Shown: one piece after another, positions 31,973 to 41,210 of the stretch
Position numbering within the stretch: the stretch's first letter is position 1
Layout: every line of letters begins with the position of its first letter
DNA from: Bacteroidota bacterium
GTDB taxonomy: Bacteria; Bacteroidota; Bacteroidia; Bacteroidales; F082
DNA length: 64,000 bases
Reading direction: 5' to 3'
Assembly: GCA_016715945.1 (NCBI GenBank)
Contig: JADJXJ010000001.1
Location: forward strand, 1,426,001-1,490,000
Notes under the pieces: model-generated
Databases searched by the model: none
Seen by the model: only the letters and a program-made list of their open reading frames with translations
Told to the model about the DNA's origin: nothing
Made by a program: the position numbers and the translations under genes

Positions 31973-34900
31973 TTAGAACCTCACCATACGACCGGAATCC
32001 ACAGTCTGGTTTCCGCTGCCGCCGGTGACAATGAGGCGGTAAAGATACAATCCTTTGGGAACAGGCGTGCCTGAATCGGCTTTTCCGTCCCAACAGATGG
32101 GCTGGCTGCGGAAACTGCTGCTGACAATCTCCTCCCTGATGCTTTTTACCCTTCGCCCGTCCATATCGAAAATGTCGATCACGACAGCGAGGCGTTCGCC
32201 GTTCTGGTTGTGATTGAAGACAAAGCAGGTGCGATCGCGGAAAGGGTTAGGATAGTTGAACAGTTCGTTCACCGTTACGGTGTTTTTCGGGATCACCTCA
32301 AAGCTGATGCTGGCAGTGTTGGAATTGTTCAGCACGTCCCAGGCACGCAGGGTTATGGTGTGCCTGCCGGGATTTAGCCCAATGATGGGGAAACTTACCG
32401 AACCCTCATTGCTCTTGTCGAGTGCGGCAGTGTAATAGTCGTTCAGAATGGCCATGCGTTCAGTGGCGCCTTCAATCCATGCCACAATGTCGTGCCCAAT
32501 GCCTGCCCCTGTGGTATTGATACCGCTTTCGTCGCGAAGCAGGGCAATCAGGACAGGGTTTTCGCTGGTGAAACCGCCATCGCGGAAGGTAGTGTCGCCC
32601 ATGAATAACCGGATTTCCGGCCCTTTGTCATCGGAGAGCAAATTTCCCGAAAAGCCACCCACAATAAAGTCCTCTGTGCTGCCGTGGGCGTCGCCCACAC
32701 TGCCTGTGGCATAATGGCTGATTCTGCCGGTGCCAAAACGATAGGAAATATCTTTCGGAACAATAAATGAGAACTCAAAGTGGCCGTTGATTACACTGGC
32801 TACACCTTTGTAGATGATGCTGTTGCGGGTAGTAAATGTCTGCGGGAATCCGTTCTGGTCGCCTGCCGTGGTGATGGTTGCAGCCTTGTCGTAGATTGTC
32901 GTGAACACCTTGCCATCGAAATTCTGCAATGTTTGCCCGTTGCGGCTGGTGATCTTCCCCCGGATGCGCACTTCCGAAAGCGCCTTGATGGTGTCGTTCT
33001 GGCCTATGGAGCCGAGTGCTTTATCGTTGATATGGGTGGTTTGCACAAGGTGCTCAGGATAGGTGAGTTGCAGGGCCGGGTCGCCAAGCAGCACAAATTT
33101 GCGGTCGTTGGCGTCTCCGGCTATTTTGGAGCGCCGCATGATGTCACCAAAACGAGCACGTTCGCCGTTGTAAGGTTCAAAGATATTGTTGTTGTAGATG
33201 GCTTTGTTCAGGCGCAGGTTTGTGCTGGCATAGGTAGCTCGTGCGGTGGTAAACATGGCAATGGCTCCGCCGTCGGGATTCAGAAAAACCATTTCGCCGG
33301 CTGAGAGTCGCGATGGATCATCATAACGTGAAAACTCGCATGTGGCGGTGATGAATACCGGCATGCGGTTGCGATTGCGCCAGCTCTGAATGTCGGAGAT
33401 CTCCAGGATACGCTCCTCGGCCCAGCCAACCTCACCGCCATGGCCGCTGTAGTTCACTAACAAGGCTCCACGCTCCATCCGACTGTTGATGGCCTCATTC
33501 ACTGCAGGCGCTTTCTGACCACTTGGGGTGGCAATTTGTGGATATGCATCAATATAGAATTTATTGATGTTGAACGGAGGATTCCGTTGTTCCACTACTG
33601 CCACAAGCTCCTCTGCATCTTTCATGTGCCAGTTGGAGTCGCCGTCGTCGGCCACAAAAACCAGCTCATTGCGCCATTCACTGAATGTTTCTGGGTTTTT
33701 ATCCACGTAGCGCAACACTTTATCCACCATTTGGCGGGCTTCCTGCAAAGTAGTCACCGGGAAACGTCCAATACCTATGTCGAGCAGGTTAGGACCTGTT
33801 CCGCCTTCGTTGGGGTCAAGAAACCCGTAGTAATCGTCTGTGGCTATGGACAGTACCAGATTGAGTGAGCTGATGGTCTGGTAAGTAGGCACAAGGTTGT
33901 TGTTGCCGTTCAGTTTGTCTTTGTAGTCGAACGAAGCATCGCCAAAGAGCAGCAGATAGCGCAGTTGTTTGCCCGGCGAGGAGGCCGTGTAAAGCATCCG
34001 GGCGAAGTCGCGTATGGCAGTAACATCCTGTGCTCCAGACGAAAACTCATTGTAAATGGGACCAGGCGTGGTCACATACACCGTCAGCCCACTGTGCTGC
34101 CTGTGAAATTCTGCCAGGCGATTAGCTTCATCAATCAGGCTGGGATGCGATATAATAAGGTAGTCAATGTCGCGTACGCTGTGCAGGTTTTGGTTGGCCA
34201 CCGGCCCGACGTTTTCGATACTGAAAAAGCTGCTGTTGTCGAACAACACAAAGTTTCTTCTTGTCTGGGCGGGCGCCGCAAAGCTGAAACCTCCCGATAC
34301 TGGATTCAGCGGACGCGCCACCGCATTGGTGTGATCGGTGACGTCCCACAACTGAAGTCCTGATCCTGAGCCCGTTATCTGATACAGATAATCGCCCTGA
34401 GGTATTGTGCGATGGTTGCCAAACAGGAGTTGTCCCCCCTGGAAAACGAGGTTGCGCCATGCATTCACACGGATGTAGTCGAGCCAGCCGCGGGCTGAAC
34501 TCACCGACCTGGTGAAGCGCAGGTTTACATTGATGCCGTTGCCCGAAGGCATCACCTCGATGGCAGCTCCGTTGTTTTTGGCATAATCGTACCCCGTTGC
34601 TTGTGTGGGTTCGATGGGGATGTTGGCACGAAGCTGACCGTCCACATAGAGCTGGAAACCTGCCGGGCCAAAATTCCTGGCGGCCACCTCGGCTTCCACC
34701 CTGGCCGGACGGCTTGCAACCAAGTTGGGGAAATCAAACGGATAATCGCGGCTCAGCGTGATGTCGAACAGCTCGCCGTACCAGGTGCGGCCGGTGTTGG
34801 AAAGATTGACCAGATCCTGCTCAGCAACCTTGTAATCAATGAAATCGCTTATCGTCTGCTGAACCTCACCCTGACTTTGCTGCATCTGAACACGCTTTCC

Positions 34901-35884
34901 CGGCCCCAGATCGGTGGTGATAAAATAATAGGCGTAATCGTCGTAATAGGCCGGGGTGTGCTCGTAATAAGCGGTGGAAGGATTGAAATCCCACCTGACA
35001 GGTCCTTTGGCATAGAACAGAATGTAGTCGCTGCTGTTGAACACCCCGTCTTCCTCCCCAACCACGAGGATGGCATTCTCGGCCAGGTCGTCGATGCGAG
35101 GCGCAGAATTTGGCTCGGGCAACACCCCTCCCCCGTTTCCGTAGATGCGGATATTCCTCGGATCAAGACCCGCGGTACTGATGCCCATAGCCTGAAGATT
35201 GGCAGCTGTGATGCGGTGGATGCCGGTGTTGCTCACCCTGAACTTGAACCACCTTCCGCTGGCAAGCACTGAATGATCAGCAAAAACAGCCGCACCAGCG
35301 TTTGCATCGGTCTCATCCCACAACTGAGGATACTCCGCAGTGATGGTGTAATCGAAAGCGAGCAGGCGTTCCACCCTGCCATCCACGGTTTGCCTGAGCG
35401 AATTTACCTGCCACCGCAATACTTTGAGGTCGCGCGAGCTGCCCGTCTCCACATTGGTCTCAAAAGTTGCAGGCAAAACCACGGCAGCCGGAAGTGAAAT
35501 TTCTTCAGGGTCCGGGTAATCTACCTGAACAGGCATCACAGTCAGATTGTAGCTGAGACGCTCATCCATCACTGGCAGCATTCCTGCATATTGGGGCAAT
35601 AGCGGACTGATGTGGTTGTACACCGCTCCATCGAAATAAGGCCTGAATAAAGTTGTCTTTCCAGGAAGATGCAGGGTATCAGGCCTTTGCCAATTCAGGC
35701 TGACGCGACCCGAGGCAACAGGCTCTTCCGCCTGCACATGAATCGATGACAACAGTAAAACATAACCCACAAACAAAACAGCCATGTGCAGGGAATAGCT
35801 CCCGCAAGAGCTCCGGTACAGCATGGCCGGACTGAATTTATTTTCCGGAAAATGTTTTATCAATTGCATGAGCTTAATCAACAT
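31973..35884 (-). CDS. porU: PorU, type IX secretion sortase (C25 peptidase)
   Basis: 1303 residues. Domain order matches PorU: exported N-terminal beta-rich region, C25 domain with RYLLLFGDASFDYKDK, NYSGHGGEVGW (His near 811) and FITATCEFSRYDDP (Cys near 850), then Ig-like segments and a C-terminal domain with NYPNPFRDRTCFVFNHN and KGLYLYRLIV. The last part is closest to that of known PorU proteins. The start is uncertain: ATGs at 35884, 35869, 35824 and 35785 precede the hydrophobic segment MAVLFVGYVLLLSSIHVQA; 35824 gives a plausible signal peptide. It leads a three-gene leftward operon with the second PorU-like gene and porV. Confidence 0.88.
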   Translation of the reverse strand: MLIKLMQLIKHFPENKFSPAMLYRSSCGSYSLHMAVLFVGYVLLLSSIHVQAEEPVASGRVSLNWQRPDTLHLPGKTTLFRPYFDGAVYNHISPLLPQYAGMLPVMDERLSYNLTVMPVQVDYPDPEEISLPAAVVLPATFETNVETGSSRDLKVLRWQVNSLRQTVDGRVERLLAFDYTITAEYPQLWDETDANAGAAVFADHSVLASGRWFKFRVSNTGIHRITAANLQAMGISTAGLDPRNIRIYGNGGGVLPEPNSAPRIDDLAENAILVVGEEDGVFNSSDYILFYAKGPVRWDFNPSTAYYEHTPAYYDDYAYYFITTDLGPGKRVQMQQSQGEVQQTISDFIDYKVAEQDLVNLSNTGRTWYGELFDITLSRDYPFDFPNLVASRPARVEAEVAARNFGPAGFQLYVDGQLRANIPIEPTQATGYDYAKNNGAAIEVMPSGNGINVNLRFTRSVSSARGWLDYIRVNAWRNLVFQGGQLLFGNHRTIPQGDYLYQITGSGSGLQLWDVTDHTNAVARPLNPVSGGFSFAAPAQTRRNFVLFDNSSFFSIENVGPVANQNLHSVRDIDYLIISHPSLIDEANRLAEFHRQHSGLTVYVTTPGPIYNEFSSGAQDVTAIRDFARMLYTASSPGKQLRYLLLFGDASFDYKDKLNGNNNLVPTYQTISSLNLVLSIATDDYYGFLDPNEGGTGPNLLDIGIGRFPVTTLQEARQMVDKVLRYVDKNPETFSEWRNELVFVADDGDSNWHMKDAEELVAVVEQRNPPFNINKFYIDAYPQIATPSGQKAPAVNEAINSRMERGALLVNYSGHGGEVGWAEERILEISDIQSWRNRNRMPVFITATCEFSRYDDPSRLSAGEMVFLNPDGGAIAMFTTARATYASTNLRLNKAIYNNNIFEPYNGERARFGDIMRRSKIAGDANDRKFVLLGDPALQLTYPEHLVQTTHINDKALGSIGQNDTIKALSEVRIRGKITSRNGQTLQNFDGKVFTTIYDKAATITTAGDQNGFPQTFTTRNSIIYKGVASVINGHFEFSFIVPKDISYRFGTGRISHYATGSVGDAHGSTEDFIVGGFSGNLLSDDKGPEIRLFMGDTTFRDGGFTSENPVLIALLRDESGINTTGAGIGHDIVAWIEGATERMAILNDYYTAALDKSNEGSVSFPIIGLNPGRHTITLRAWDVLNNSNTASISFEVIPKNTVTVNELFNYPNPFRDRTCFVFNHNQNGERLAVVIDIFDMDGRRVKSIREEIVSSSFRSQPICWDGKADSGTPVPKGLYLYRLIVTGGSGNQTVDSGRMVRF

Positions 35885-36201
35885 CGGGTGGCTATGAGAA
35901 GTTCATCGAAATAAAGAGGCTATCTGATCCAGGGAAGCACGCACATACTATTCCAGGAAGTTTGCTTCAGTCTGAAAACGATAACGACAATAGTTTATTG
36001 CCGGCTATGATTTTCAAAGCTAACGATTAAAAGTGTATCATTGCAGCCTCATTTCGGGCTGGAATGCCGTTTTCGTTGCTCACCACAAAAGCTTTTACAC
36101 TTACTTTGCGAGTTAGCTCGCTACCGAAGGGTCTCATTTTCAGACCGATCCAAGATTTTTTTAATCGCTTTTCCGGATTTCCGTCTGAAGTAAAAACAGC
36201 G
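35885..36201. other. Intergenic region between divergent T9SS transcripts
   Basis: 317 bp between porU (leftward) and porP/sprF (rightward). It contains a minus-strand TAGCTTTG at 36022-36015, and on the plus strand TTACTTTGC at 36101-36109, one base short of the TAnnTTTG spacing. The frame of porP is open here from 36064, but the peptide has no signal sequence until the ATG at 36202, so I treat this part as leader. Confidence 0.45.
36015..36022 (-). promoter_or_regulatory. Possible -7 box for the porU-porU-porV operon
   Basis: Minus strand TAGCTTTG matches TAnnTTTG, 131 bp before the first possible porU start. No -33 element found. Confidence 0.3.
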
Positions 36202-37185
36202 ATGCGCACGCCACTGGCTACTATGTGTTTTTTGCTTTTTTGGGCACAATCTGCGTCAGGACAGGATGTTGGTTTCAGTCAGTTTTTTGCGGCGCCGCTT
36301 TACCTCAATCCAGCCCTGACAGGACAGACGGAGTGCGGACGCATTGGCCTGCAATACCGCAATCAGTGGCCAGGTATTGGCAAAGCATTTGTCACGTACA
36401 AGTTGTCGTACGACCAGCATCTGCCTGAAATCCAGAGCGGTTTTGGGTTTCAGGTCATGCAGGACCAGCAAGGCAACGGGTTGTATAGCCGCACATCGGC
36501 TGGTGGTTATTTGGCCAGTCAGGTACAGATTGGTTCATCGAGCAGTCTGGCAGCAGGAATCAAGCTGGGTATGCTTCAGGATGCACTCGACTGGAACGCC
36601 ATTCAGTTTCCAGACCAATTGATCAATATCGACGGCACAACAGGCGAGCAGCCCCCGGCCCAAACCAGCAGGCTGACCCCTGACTTTGGCGCAGGCTTGT
36701 TGTTTTCGTTCGACGACAGGCTGCTGATTGGTCTGTCGGCCGACCACATCAACAGGCCCTACCCGGGAATGTTTGGCGAGGACCACCGGCAGTTGCCCAT
36801 GCGCTGGGCTGCCCACATTGGGTGGCGGAAAAGCCCGAACAGCAACCGCTATCTGAAGTCTGACGACGAATCGCTGGTGTTTCAACCCAATATACTATTT
36901 TTGCAACAGGGAAACTTCAGGCAAATCAATGCCGGTTTGTATGTGAGCAAGCATCAACTGGTGGCCGGAAGCTGGTTCAGGCACACCATTGCTACGGCAG
37001 ATGCCCTTCAGGTGATGGTGGGAATGAGAGGCAACGGATTGACAGTTGGTTACAGTTACGACATCACCATTTCGGGTGTCGGGCTCAATGCCGGTGGTGC
37101 TCACGAAGTTTCACTCAACTGGGAACTCTGCATCGAACGCGAAACAAAAAGAAAAGTACGCGCAATAAAAGCACCTGTATTTTAG
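36202..37185 (+). CDS. PorP/SprF-family type IX secretion membrane protein
   Basis: 327 residues. Signal peptide MRTPLATMCFLLFWAQSASG, then the family opening DVGFSQFFAAPLYLNPALTG, followed by repeated beta-hairpins such as GRIGLQYRNQWPGI and GFGFQVMQDQQGNGLYS. PorP/SprF proteins are outer-membrane barrels; one member belongs to the T9SS core, others export or anchor particular adhesins. Its position beside gldJ and opposite porU/porV argues for a secretion role. The ATG at 36202 is favoured over 36064. It lies 51 bp before gldJ, probably in the same transcript. Confidence 0.87.
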   Translation: MRTPLATMCFLLFWAQSASGQDVGFSQFFAAPLYLNPALTGQTECGRIGLQYRNQWPGIGKAFVTYKLSYDQHLPEIQSGFGFQVMQDQQGNGLYSRTSAGGYLASQVQIGSSSSLAAGIKLGMLQDALDWNAIQFPDQLINIDGTTGEQPPAQTSRLTPDFGAGLLFSFDDRLLIGLSADHINRPYPGMFGEDHRQLPMRWAAHIGWRKSPNSNRYLKSDDESLVFQPNILFLQQGNFRQINAGLYVSKHQLVAGSWFRHTIATADALQVMVGMRGNGLTVGYSYDITISGVGLNAGGAHEVSLNWELCIERETKRKVRAIKAPVF

Positions 37186-37236
37186 TTATTAAACGCCAAA
37201 CAAGAAACATCTCGCCAACAGCGAACTCGTATAAGG

Positions 37237-38709
37237 ATGAAAAACAATTTGATTCTTTTTGCAGCAGCCGCTGCAATTGCATTGTCAGGAGCATGCAGCA
37301 AGAAACAGGTTTCGCGCTCCACAGGCTGGAACTACAACGACCCGAAATTCGGAGGCTTTGAGGTAGCCAAGGAAAAAGAACAGAAAATCGGCCCGGGTCT
37401 GGTGCCCATCGAAGGCGGAACTTTTCTGATGGGCAGCACCCAGCAGGATCTGCTTTACGAATGGAACAACGTGCCGCGCAGGGTCACGGTTCCTTCTTTT
37501 TTCATGGACCAGACCGAAGTGAGCAACCTCGATTATCTGGAATACATTTACTGGCTGGAACGTGTTTACGGTCAAGATTATCCCCAGGTAGTGCAGCGTG
37601 CCCTGCCCGACACCCTGGTGTGGCGCGACAGGCTGGCATACAACGAACCCCTCGTTGAGCTGTATTTCAGGCATCCTTCATACCACGATTACCCGGTGGT
37701 GGGGGTATCCTGGGTACAGGCCAATGAATACGCCAACTGGCGTACCGACCGTGTGAACGAGCTTCAGCTGATTAAGGCAGGCATCCTGGATTTCGATCCC
37801 GATCAAAAAAATGAGAACAACTTCAACACCGAAGCTTATCTTGCCGGCCAATACGAAGGCCGTGTGAGAGATGGCAAACGCGACCTCGATCCAAGCGGCA
37901 CAGGAGTGCGTAATGTACGTTTTGAAGATGGCATCCTGTTGCCCAAATATCGCCTGCCCACCGAAGCCGAGTGGGAGTATGCTGCTTTGGCGCTTATCGG
38001 CAATACTGTGAACGAGCGCATTGTGGAACGTCGCGTTTATCCGTGGAATGGAAACGGGCTCAGAACCGACCATAAAAAATACATGGGCAGTTTTGTGGCC
38101 AACTTCAAACGGGGCCAGGGCGACTACATGGGTATTGCCGGCAGCCTGAACGACGGCGCTGCACTGCCTGCACCGGTTGGCTCCTACTGGCCCAACGACT
38201 TTGGCCTGTATAATATGGCCGGAAATGTGGCCGAATGGGTGCTCGACGTGTATCGTCCGCTCTCGCATGAGGATGTTGCGGATTACAGCCCCTTCCGTGG
38301 CAACATCTTCGTAAACAAAAAACGTGAAGCAGATGGTTCCATTGCCCTGAAAGACTCCCTGGGCAGGCTGCAATATGTCGAAATTACTCCCGAAGAAGCC
38401 GCCAACCGGAAAAACTACCGCCGCGGCTATGCGGTGAACCACCGCGATGGCGATTATGCCTCCACCATCCAGAGCGACTGGACCAACCTGCAGGAAGACC
38501 CCAACTCCACCGCCAAGATGTACGACTACGGCAACTCTACCCTCATCTCCGACAAATCCAGGGTTTACAAAGGTGGCTCGTGGGCCGACAGGGCCTACTT
38601 CCTCAGCCCCGGTACTCGCCGTTTCCTCAACGAAGACGAGGCTACCAACTACATCGGCTTCCGCTGCGCCATGAACAAAGTCGGAAGCTCGATTGCAAGA
38701 AAAAGATAA
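37237..38709 (+). CDS. gldJ: GldJ-type SUMF1-fold lipoprotein of type IX secretion/gliding
   Basis: 490 residues. The lipobox LSGAC makes this an exported lipoprotein. The opening STGWNYNDPKFGGFEV and the following GPGLVPIEGGTFLMGS match GldJ, and the formylglycine-generating-enzyme-like fold continues with DQTEVSNLDY, YPVVGVSWVQANEYANWRTDR, YRLPTEAEWEYAA, NMAGNVAEWVLDVYRP and a final GFRCAM. In Flavobacterium GldJ stabilises GldK in the periplasmic ring and is needed for secretion and gliding; porV and porU lie next to gldJ there too. GldK is the alternative, but the N-terminal motif favours GldJ. No gldK, gldL, gldM or gldN is in the window. Confidence 0.88.
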   Translation: MKNNLILFAAAAAIALSGACSKKQVSRSTGWNYNDPKFGGFEVAKEKEQKIGPGLVPIEGGTFLMGSTQQDLLYEWNNVPRRVTVPSFFMDQTEVSNLDYLEYIYWLERVYGQDYPQVVQRALPDTLVWRDRLAYNEPLVELYFRHPSYHDYPVVGVSWVQANEYANWRTDRVNELQLIKAGILDFDPDQKNENNFNTEAYLAGQYEGRVRDGKRDLDPSGTGVRNVRFEDGILLPKYRLPTEAEWEYAALALIGNTVNERIVERRVYPWNGNGLRTDHKKYMGSFVANFKRGQGDYMGIAGSLNDGAALPAPVGSYWPNDFGLYNMAGNVAEWVLDVYRPLSHEDVADYSPFRGNIFVNKKREADGSIALKDSLGRLQYVEITPEEAANRKNYRRGYAVNHRDGDYASTIQSDWTNLQEDPNSTAKMYDYGNSTLISDKSRVYKGGSWADRAYFLSPGTRRFLNEDEATNYIGFRCAMNKVGSSIARKR

Positions 38710-38728
38710 GCTTCAGTAAAACTAAAAA

Positions 38729-38763
38729 TAAACCCCGTCCAGCCGATGCGATGGGGTTTTTTA
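38729..38763 (+). terminator. Terminator after gldJ
   Basis: AACCCC (38731-38736) pairs with GGGGTT (38753-38758), followed by a T-run to 38762. It separates the T9SS locus from murF by only about 13 bp. Confidence 0.7.
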
Positions 38764-38775
38764 CTTTATTTGAAT

Positions 38776-40065
38776 ATGGAAATCAAGGCGCTTTACGACA
38801 TATTTCTGAAGCAGGGCAGCGTGAGCACCGACACCCGCAGCCTGCAGAATGGCGACATTTTTTTCGCGCTCAAAGGCCCAAACTTCGATGCCAACAAACT
38901 CGTGCTTAAAGCGCTCGAACTGGGCGCAAGTTATGCCGTGGCCGATGATGCCAGCCTTTCGGATGATCCGCGCATCATCAAAACGCCGGATGTGCTCACA
39001 ACGCTTCAGCAACTGGCCAACCTGCACCGCCGCAATTGCAAGGCAACAGTGATCGGTATCACAGGCAGCAATGGCAAAACAACTACCAAAGAACTGATGG
39101 GCAGGGTGCTGTCGAAAAAATATGAAACCCTCATCACTCCAGGTAACCTGAACAACCACATCGGACTGCCGCTCACACTTCTTCGACTGAAAGAAAGCAC
39201 CGAATTGGCTGTGATCGAAATGGGTGCCAACCACCAGGGTGAAAACCGCAAACTCTGCCTCATCGCCGAACCCGATTACGGACTGGTGACCAACATCGGC
39301 AAAGACCACCTCGAAGGCTTCGGGGGTTATACCGGAGCTATCAATGCCAACAGCGAACTTTACAGCTACATCAGCGACAAAGGCGGTATGCTCTTTGTGA
39401 ATCGCGACAACGAACTGCTCGACAGGCTCTCGACACGCATCCGAAGGTTCACCTATGGGTCCTCGGTGGATAACGACCTCTACGGCGAATTGATCTCGGC
39501 CGACCCCTTTATCCATATCGCCTGGGAGTATGGCCCCATGCAATCGGTTGTAAAAACCAGACTGATAGGCGATTACAACACAGAAAATGTGCTGGCAGCC
39601 ATTGCTGCGGGCTGCAGATTCGGCATCGAAAAGCAAGACATCAACGATGCCATTGCAAGTTATGAACCACGAAACAACCGCTCACAACTGGTTGACACCG
39701 GGCGCAACCGGGTGATCCTGGATGCCTACAATGCCAACCCCAGCAGCATGGAGGCTGCCATACGCAATTTTGAACAGATTCGCGGCAGGCGCGCCACCTA
39801 CATCCTGGGCGACATGCTCGAGATGGGCATATACAGCGAAGAAGAGCACGCCAATATCCTCCGCCTGCTCACCGATCTCGACGCAGACTCGGTCATCCTG
39901 GTGGGTAAGGAATTCGGAAAGGTGTACGGAGGCGACGACTGGCTGCATTTTGAGCACGTGGACCAACTGATCAAACACCTCAGCACGAACCCCTTGCATG
40001 GCCACGACGTACTGATCAAAGCCTCCAGGGGTATCATGCTCGAAAAAATATTACCTTACCTCTGA
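38776..40065 (+). CDS. murF: UDP-N-acetylmuramoyl-tripeptide--D-alanyl-D-alanine ligase
   Basis: 429 residues, cytoplasmic. It adds D-Ala-D-Ala to UDP-MurNAc-tripeptide, the last soluble precursor step. Visible: STDTRSLQNGDIFFALKG in the N-terminal domain, ATP motif GITGSNGKTTTKE near 94-106, then NNHIGLPLTLL and VIEMGANHQGE, and LDAYNANPSSMEAA with GDMLEMG in the C-terminal domain. The frame runs 10 codons upstream through the terminator hairpin; ATG at 38776 fits. Its stop overlaps the anmK start by one base. Together with murL-murD2 it gives the window three Mur pathway enzymes. Confidence 0.95.
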   Translation: MEIKALYDIFLKQGSVSTDTRSLQNGDIFFALKGPNFDANKLVLKALELGASYAVADDASLSDDPRIIKTPDVLTTLQQLANLHRRNCKATVIGITGSNGKTTTKELMGRVLSKKYETLITPGNLNNHIGLPLTLLRLKESTELAVIEMGANHQGENRKLCLIAEPDYGLVTNIGKDHLEGFGGYTGAINANSELYSYISDKGGMLFVNRDNELLDRLSTRIRRFTYGSSVDNDLYGELISADPFIHIAWEYGPMQSVVKTRLIGDYNTENVLAAIAAGCRFGIEKQDINDAIASYEPRNNRSQLVDTGRNRVILDAYNANPSSMEAAIRNFEQIRGRRATYILGDMLEMGIYSEEEHANILRLLTDLDADSVILVGKEFGKVYGGDDWLHFEHVDQLIKHLSTNPLHGHDVLIKASRGIMLEKILPYL

Positions 40066-41129
40066 TGATTAAGCACGACTATTATGCACTTGGACTCATG
40101 TCGGGAACTTCGGCCGATGGCCTCGACATGGCGCTTTGCCGCTTTTTCAAGGAAGACCAACAGTGGCATTACGAGATTGTGGATGTGAGGTATCAGCCCT
40201 ATGATGCTGAATGGCACCACCTGCTGACTGATGCTATGACACTGGATATGAAGGCTTTGAAAAGCCTGAGCAAAAACTATGCGGTGTGGATGGCCCGACA
40301 GGTGAATGCTTTTGTGGCCGACACGGGCATCTTGCCCCGGGTGCTGGCCTCGCACGGACATACCGTGTTTCATCAGCCGGGCAAAGGCCTTACCCTGCAG
40401 ATTGGCGACGGGCAGACCCTGGCCAACCTGACAGGCCTGACCACGGTGTGCAATTTCCGTGAAGCCGATGTGATCAATGGCGGACAAGGCGCTCCGCTGG
40501 TTCCGGTGGGCGACCAGCTGCTGTTTGGCGAATACGAAGCGTGCCTGAACATCGGCGGAATCGCCAACATCTCCTATAGCGTGGACCACCTGCGCATTGC
40601 CTATGATGTGTGTCCGGCAAACCAGGTGCTCAACATGCTTTCGGAGCGTGCCGGACAAGCTTTTGACGAGGGCGGCCGCCTGGCCATGAAAGGCAGCCTG
40701 ATTCCGGATCTCTTCGAAAAGCTCAACAAGCTCGAATATTATTACCTGCCTTATCCCAAATCGCTCGGACGCGAATGGGTAATGGAAAACATCCTGCCTT
40801 TGATGGATCGTCAGGCCAGCACCGAAGACCTTTTGTACACTTTTTGCGAGCACATTGCCTGCCAGGCAGGAAAAGCTGCCGGACGCTTTGACCAGGGACG
40901 TATGCTCGTTACCGGAGGCGGCGCTTTCAACACCCACCTGATGGAACGCCTTCAGCACTACAGCCCGCTGGAAGTGGTGATTCCGGACGACCACCTCATC
41001 TCGTTCAAAGAGGCCATCATCTTCGGCTTCCTGGGCCTGAGGAGGTTGTTGAACAAAACCAACGTCTGGTCGAGTGTGACAGGCGGAAAATCGAACCTGA
41101 GCAGCGGCGACATCTTCGAAACACAATAA
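40065..41129 (+). CDS. anmK: Anhydro-N-acetylmuramic acid kinase
   Basis: 354 residues, an ASKHA-fold kinase that opens and phosphorylates 1,6-anhydro-MurNAc to MurNAc-6-phosphate in peptidoglycan recycling. The N-terminal phosphate loop is GLMSGTSADGLDMAL at 10-24. Further motifs are SHGHTVFHQ, LQIGDGQTLA, NFREADVINGGQGAPLVP and LNIGGIANIS, and VTGGGAFNTHLM in the C-terminal half. It is coupled to murF by TGATG. The substrate could come from lytic transglycosylases such as the one at 17939-18889. Confidence 0.95.
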   Translation: MIKHDYYALGLMSGTSADGLDMALCRFFKEDQQWHYEIVDVRYQPYDAEWHHLLTDAMTLDMKALKSLSKNYAVWMARQVNAFVADTGILPRVLASHGHTVFHQPGKGLTLQIGDGQTLANLTGLTTVCNFREADVINGGQGAPLVPVGDQLLFGEYEACLNIGGIANISYSVDHLRIAYDVCPANQVLNMLSERAGQAFDEGGRLAMKGSLIPDLFEKLNKLEYYYLPYPKSLGREWVMENILPLMDRQASTEDLLYTFCEHIACQAGKAAGRFDQGRMLVTGGGAFNTHLMERLQHYSPLEVVIPDDHLISFKEAIIFGFLGLRRLLNKTNVWSSVTGGKSNLSSGDIFETQ

Positions 41130-41147
41130 AATTGGCCGGCTCAGACT

Positions 41148-41156
41148 ATCTTTGCA
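41148..41156 (+). promoter_or_regulatory. -7 box for the exbB-exbD-tonB operon
   Basis: TATCTTTGC, a full TAnnTTTGC match, with the ATG 55 bp downstream. No TTG at the expected -33 position. Confidence 0.45.
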
Positions 41157-41210
41157 CGCTTTTGCGTTATCAAGGCTGAATTAGTCAAAAAACAGAAAAA
41201 TAAACCCAAT

